Below are positions 60,465-64,000 of a stretch of DNA of 64,000 nt, one piece after another. Position numbers and translations under genes: made by a program. This DNA comes from Haloarcula sp. DT43. GTDB lineage: Archaea > Halobacteriota > Halobacteria > Halobacteriales > Haloarculaceae. How positions within the stretch are numbered: the first letter of the stretch is position 1; each line of letters opens with the position of its first letter. The notes beneath the pieces were generated by a model. That model was not told the origin of the DNA. It was given only the letters and a program-made list of their open reading frames with translations, and did not search any database. The stretch spans positions 62,001 to 126,000 of the forward strand of contig NZ_JAYMGZ010000004.1 in the NCBI RefSeq assembly GCF_037078405.1, given 5' to 3'.

Positions 60465-62479
60465 GTGAGCAAGACCACGACACCATCGTTCACGACCCGA
60501 GCCGTTCGTTCGTCGAGTCGACGAACGTCTGGGAGTTCATGCAGACCTACGACATCGACGACTACGCCGAACTCGTCGAGCGAACGACCACGGACCTGCC
60601 CGAGGAGCCCGATTCCGGCGTCGAGTGGTTCTGGGACACGCTCCCGGAGTATCTCGACGTCGAGTTCTTCGAGGCGTACGACGCGGTCCGGGACGGTAGC
60701 GCGGGACCGCAGTTCACGGACTGGTACGTCGGCGGGACCATCAACGCCGCCCACAACGCGGTCGACCGCCACGCGGCGCGGGACAGTCCCACCCGCAACA
60801 CGGTCGCGCTCATCTGGGAGGGCGAACCCGGCGACACCCGGGAGGTCACGTACCACGAACTGAACCGGCAGGCCAGCAAAGTGGCGAACTACCTGGACTC
60901 GGTCGGCGTCGGCACCGGCGACACCGTCGGCCTGTACATGCCGATGATACCCGAGGTCGCGTCCATCCTCTATGGCTGTCTCAAAGTCGGGGCCATCGCC
61001 GTCCCCATCTTCTCCGGGTTCGGCGTCGACGCGACGGCGACCCGCATCGCGGATGCCGAGTGTTCCGTCCTGTTCACCGGCGACGGCTTCTACCGACGGG
61101 GCTCCGGCGTCCACCTCAAGGGCACCGCCGACGAGGCCATCAGGCAGGCCGGCGACGAACTCGGCGCGGTCCCGGTCGAACACACCGTCGTCTACGACCG
61201 CCTCGGCGTCGCCGACGACCCCGACGAGACGATTCGCTGGACCCGTCGCGACGAGTGGTGGGACGAGGCCGTCGGGGCCGCCGCCGACGAGTACGCCGCG
61301 AAAGAACTCCCGAGCGACCAGGAGTCGATGCTCCTGTACTCCTCGGGGACGACCGGGAAACCGAAAGGCATCGTCCACACGCACGCCGGCGCGCTCCTCC
61401 AGGCGGCCAAGGAGATTTACTTCGGCTTCGACCACAAACCCAGCGACCGCTTCTTCTGGGTGAGCGACATCGGCTGGATGATGGGGCCGTGGACGCTGCT
61501 GGGGAACCACGCCCTCGGCGGCACCGTCTTCATGTACGAGGGCGCGCCGGACTACCCCGACCCGGACCGCTTCTGGGCGATGATAGACCGCCACGACATC
61601 ACCACTTTCGGCGTCTCGCCGACCGCGATTCGGGCGCTCAGAAAGCAGGGCGACGAGTGGCTGGCGGGCCACGACCGCTCCAGTCTCCGCCTGCTGGGGT
61701 CGACCGGAGAGCCCTGGGACCCCGAGAGCTGGCTGTGGTTCTACGAGCACGTGGGCAACGGCGAGTGCCCGATAATCAACATCTCTGGGGGGACCGAAAT
61801 CATGGGCTGCTTTCTCATGCCGATGCCGATACAGTCGCTCAAGCCCTGCACGCTCGGCGGCCCCGGGCTCGGGATGGATGTCGATATCGTCGACGCCGAG
61901 GGGAACTCCGTTGCCGACGCCCACGAGCGGGGGTATCTCGTGGCGCGGGACTCCTGCCCGTCGATGACGAAGTCGCTGTGGAGCGGCGACGAGCGGTACA
62001 TCGAGGAGTACTGGTCGACCTGGGACGACGTGTGGAACCACGGCGACTGGGCCCAGAAGGACGAGGACGGCCTGTGGTTCCTCCATGGGCGGGCCGACGA
62101 CGTGCTCAACGTCGCCGGGCGGAAGGTCGGTCCGGCGGAGGTCGAGGGGGCGGCGATGGAGCACGCCGCGGTCAATCAGGCCGCGGCCGTCGGCGCGCCG
62201 GACGACACCACCGGGACCGCCGTCGTTCTCTACGTCGTCCTCGAACCCGGCTTCGACGCCTCCGACGACCTCCGGGAGTCGATTCGCGCGGCCGTCGGCG
62301 AGGAACTCGGCAAGCCGTTCCGCCCCCGGGACGTGCTGTTCGTCGACGAGTTCCCCAAGACCCAGAGCGGGAAGATACTCAGGCGGGCCATCGCCGGCGC
62401 CTACCGCGGCGAGGAACTGGGCGACATGTCCAGCATCGAGAACCCCGAGGCGGTGGAGGCCGTCCGGGAGGCGTCGTAG
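60461..62479 (+). CDS. Acetyl/propionyl-CoA synthetase (AMP-forming)
   Basis: A 672-residue ANL enzyme of the acetyl-CoA synthetase group. It has the P-loop-like YSSGTTGKPKGIVHTHAG, the substrate/AMP region SGGTEIMGC and the C-terminal catalytic Lys in PKTQSGKILRRAI. Size and N-terminal ~80 residues fit acs-like proteins rather than fatty acid ligases. It makes acetyl- or propionyl-CoA from the acid and CoA with ATP. Start is ATG 60461 (family-like MSEQDHDTIVHDPSRSF). Genes for methylmalonyl-CoA epimerase and mutase nearby suggest propionate, which is inference. Confidence 0.9.
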   Translation: MSEQDHDTIVHDPSRSFVESTNVWEFMQTYDIDDYAELVERTTTDLPEEPDSGVEWFWDTLPEYLDVEFFEAYDAVRDGSAGPQFTDWYVGGTINAAHNAVDRHAARDSPTRNTVALIWEGEPGDTREVTYHELNRQASKVANYLDSVGVGTGDTVGLYMPMIPEVASILYGCLKVGAIAVPIFSGFGVDATATRIADAECSVLFTGDGFYRRGSGVHLKGTADEAIRQAGDELGAVPVEHTVVYDRLGVADDPDETIRWTRRDEWWDEAVGAAADEYAAKELPSDQESMLLYSSGTTGKPKGIVHTHAGALLQAAKEIYFGFDHKPSDRFFWVSDIGWMMGPWTLLGNHALGGTVFMYEGAPDYPDPDRFWAMIDRHDITTFGVSPTAIRALRKQGDEWLAGHDRSSLRLLGSTGEPWDPESWLWFYEHVGNGECPIINISGGTEIMGCFLMPMPIQSLKPCTLGGPGLGMDVDIVDAEGNSVADAHERGYLVARDSCPSMTKSLWSGDERYIEEYWSTWDDVWNHGDWAQKDEDGLWFLHGRADDVLNVAGRKVGPAEVEGAAMEHAAVNQAAAVGAPDDTTGTAVVLYVVLEPGFDASDDLRESIRAAVGEELGKPFRPRDVLFVDEFPKTQSGKILRRAIAGAYRGEELGDMSSIENPEAVEAVREAS

Positions 62480-63670
62480 TCAGCCTCCGACGGCGTCCCC
62501 ACCTGGGTCGTCGAGCCGTAACAGTCCGGGGAGCGCCAGCACCGCGAGGACGACCTCCGTCCCGCCGGCGACGAGGAACGCGGCCGGATAGCCGAAGGTG
62601 CCCGCGACGGTGCCGCCGACGAGGATGCCGGCGAGGAAGCCGACGCTGCCGAAGATGTTGAACCCAGCCATCGCGGTCCCGCGCTCCGTCTCGCCGGCGA
62701 GGTCCGAGACGAGCGCCATCGTCGCGGGGGCCATCAGCGCGCCGATGACGCCGGTCAGCACCATCCCCGCGCCGGCGACGGTGACCGACGGGGCCTGCCC
62801 GACGCCGATGACGGTGAGCCCGTACAGCACCGACCCGGCGACGATTGGCACGGTGCGGCCGATGCGGTCCGAGAGCACGCCGAACGGGTACTGCAGGAGG
62901 GCGAAGGGCGCGAAGAACAGCGCCAGCATGACGCCGGTTTCGCCGGGGCCAAGCTCGAACGTCTCCCTGAAATACAGCGTGCCGACGAGCGCGAAAAAGC
63001 CCGCGGTGAGCCGGTCGATGAACCCGAAGGCGTACGGGACGCCCAGCGACGGCCGCCGTCTGAGACCGGCGACGGTCGCCGCCAGCCCCGCCCGCTCGTC
63101 CGACGGCGCGCGGTCGGTCACGAACAGGGCGGCCACCGCGACGACGAGCGACAGCGCGCTCGCGGCGTACAGCGGGAGCGTCGTCTGAATCTCGTACAGC
63201 TGGCCGCCGAGCGGCGCGCCAAGCGCCGTACCGCTCCCGATTGCGATGCCCGCCGCGCCCATGTTCTTGCCGTGGCCGCCGCCGAGGTCCATCAGCATCG
63301 TCATCGCGAGCGAGAACGCTGCGATGGTGGCACCCCCCTGGAGCGCCCGAAGGACCAGCACGCCGGCGAACGGCAGCGAGACAGCGCCGGGGAGCCACGC
63401 GAGGAGGGCATACAGCACCGCGCTCGCGCCCGCCCCGCCGACGATGAAGGGCGTGCGCCGCCCCGTCGCATCGCTGAGGACGCCCCACACGCCGGCGAAG
63501 ACGACGAACGCGCCGAACTCGGCGGCCAGGAACCACATGCTCGCGTTCAGGTCCGTCGCGGCTCCCAGCGTCCCGACGAGCCTGTCGACGCCCGGATACA
63601 GCAGGACCTGCGCGAGCAGGACGGCGAAGATGACGCCGGCGAGAACGCCCCGGTCTGTGCGGTCCGTCAC
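62480..63670 (-). CDS. Major facilitator superfamily transporter
   Basis: A 396-residue membrane protein with about 12 TM helices. The family loop motif between TM2 and TM3 is seen as GVLSDATGRRTPFIVGG, and its repeat in the second half as GVLSDRIGRTVPIVAGS. The start is GTG 63670 with a TATA-like TATTTTCC about 26 nt upstream. It may be a multidrug or metabolite exporter; the substrate is unknown. It ends right after the acyl-CoA synthetase stop, convergently. Confidence 0.88.
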   Translation of the reverse strand: MTDRTDRGVLAGVIFAVLLAQVLLYPGVDRLVGTLGAATDLNASMWFLAAEFGAFVVFAGVWGVLSDATGRRTPFIVGGAGASAVLYALLAWLPGAVSLPFAGVLVLRALQGGATIAAFSLAMTMLMDLGGGHGKNMGAAGIAIGSGTALGAPLGGQLYEIQTTLPLYAASALSLVVAVAALFVTDRAPSDERAGLAATVAGLRRRPSLGVPYAFGFIDRLTAGFFALVGTLYFRETFELGPGETGVMLALFFAPFALLQYPFGVLSDRIGRTVPIVAGSVLYGLTVIGVGQAPSVTVAGAGMVLTGVIGALMAPATMALVSDLAGETERGTAMAGFNIFGSVGFLAGILVGGTVAGTFGYPAAFLVAGGTEVVLAVLALPGLLRLDDPGGDAVGG

Positions 63671-63754
63671 AGACCGCGAGTACGCCGACGCGAGGAAAAT
63701 AGATGTCGGAGCCACACGCACGACAGGCCGACCGTCATCCCGACCCGCCCTGTC

Positions 63755-63868
63755 TCACTCGGCGCCGTGTGGCGGGACGAACCCGCAGTTCGAACAGCCG
63801 TTGTGCTTGGTCGTCTGGTAGCTCAGTTTCGCCCCGCAGTTCGGACAGTTGTACTGGTCTGAACTCAT
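63755..63868 (-). CDS. 37-residue zinc-ribbon protein
   Basis: A very short gene with ATG at 63868 and TGA at 63755-63757. The peptide has CPNC and CSNC separated by 14 residues, a typical two-knuckle zinc ribbon (MSSDQYNCPNCG and NGCSNCGFVPP). A TATA-like TTTAGGT lies ~26 nt upstream, supporting a leaderless transcript. Small zinc-finger proteins of this size are expressed widely in haloarchaea and often act in regulation; its target is unknown. It is too short for default gene callers. Confidence 0.8.
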   Translation of the reverse strand: MSSDQYNCPNCGAKLSYQTTKHNGCSNCGFVPPHGAE

Positions 63869-63909
63869 TCACCTGTCCGTTTTGTTCGACAGTACCTAAA
63901 CCTTTTCTC

Positions 63910-63919
63910 GACAATTGTC
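63910..63919. repeat. Perfect 10-bp palindrome near the window end
   Basis: GACAATTGTC is a perfect palindrome in the AT-rich gap upstream of the zinc-ribbon gene. It may be an operator for that gene or for a gene beyond the window; no partner is known. Confidence 0.35.
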
Positions 63920-64000
63920 TAAGTCGGCTGTACGGCCCCGTAGCGGAGAATACAGCGCTTTCTGAGCGGGTTTCCTGATTGCTGGACGAATAATTACACC

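Overview
This window is chromosomal DNA of a halophilic archaeon (class Halobacteria). The sequence is very GC-rich, its proteins are strongly acidic, and many genes have a TATA-like box about 25-28 nt upstream of the start codon, as expected for leaderless mRNAs. Secreted proteins carry twin-arginine plus lipobox signals. The gene families are haloarchaeal or archaeal: HalX response regulator, Orc1/Cdc6, XPB with Bax1, archaeal GlpABC and a RepHK2-type replicase. Gene content fits a Haloarculaceae-like organism, but I cannot fix the genus. No rRNA or CRISPR array was seen. One tRNA gene, tRNA-Pro(GGG), is present.

Layout. 1-6 kb: the start of a 3-hydroxyacyl-CoA dehydrogenase behind an operator-like palindrome, then two branched-chain-amino-acid-type binding lipoproteins, one of them in an operon with a chemoreceptor-like protein that lacks the usual CheA/CheW-binding tip. 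6-27.5 kb: central carbon metabolism, with KDG kinase, pyruvate kinase, ROK glucokinase, an Orc1/Cdc6-type ATPase, the glycerol locus (candidate transporter, glpK, glpABC), PEP carboxylase, a hydrolase/acyl-CoA ligase pair and a gluconate dehydratase-like enzyme. Between glpK and glpA lies a broken gene for a signal-less HAMP-like/solute-binding fusion. 28.06-34.37 kb: a 6.3-kb integrated plasmid-like element in the 3' end of tRNA-Pro, with a tyrosine integrase, wHTH regulator, HUH replicase, hairpin-rich noncoding regions and an AT-rich two-gene cargo cassette of unknown function. 34.5-44.6 kb: a secreted beta-helix repeat protein, XPB/DUF389/Bax1, the remains of a divergent nucleotidyltransferase/ABC-exporter pair, an RNA m5C methylase pair, a PAC2 protein and an SppA-like protease. 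44.6-52.3 kb: a signalling block (KaiC-like protein, HalX regulator, two histidine kinases, one with a canonical LOV photosensor motif). 52.6-64 kb: DUF373, Dph6, a sugar nucleotidyltransferase, Nudix, methylmalonyl-CoA epimerase and mutase, FKBP, GNAT, an acetyl/propionyl-CoA synthetase, an MFS transporter and a 37-residue zinc-ribbon protein.

How the genes work together. GlpK, GlpABC and the membrane protein beside GlpK form a glycerol uptake and oxidation route. Gluconate dehydratase and KDG kinase are two steps of the semi-phosphorylative Entner-Doudoroff pathway, with pyruvate kinase and PEP carboxylase at its lower end. Methylmalonyl-CoA epimerase and mutase with a nearby acyl-CoA synthetase suggest propionate handling.

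The best candidates for something undescribed are the AT-rich two-gene cassette in the integrated element (a 2-TM protein plus an unrecognised soluble protein, with its own promoter), the signalling proteins that pair ligand-binding modules with tipless transducer or HAMP-like parts, and the LOV-containing multi-PAS kinase. These functions are inferred from layout and motifs only; no database search was possible.
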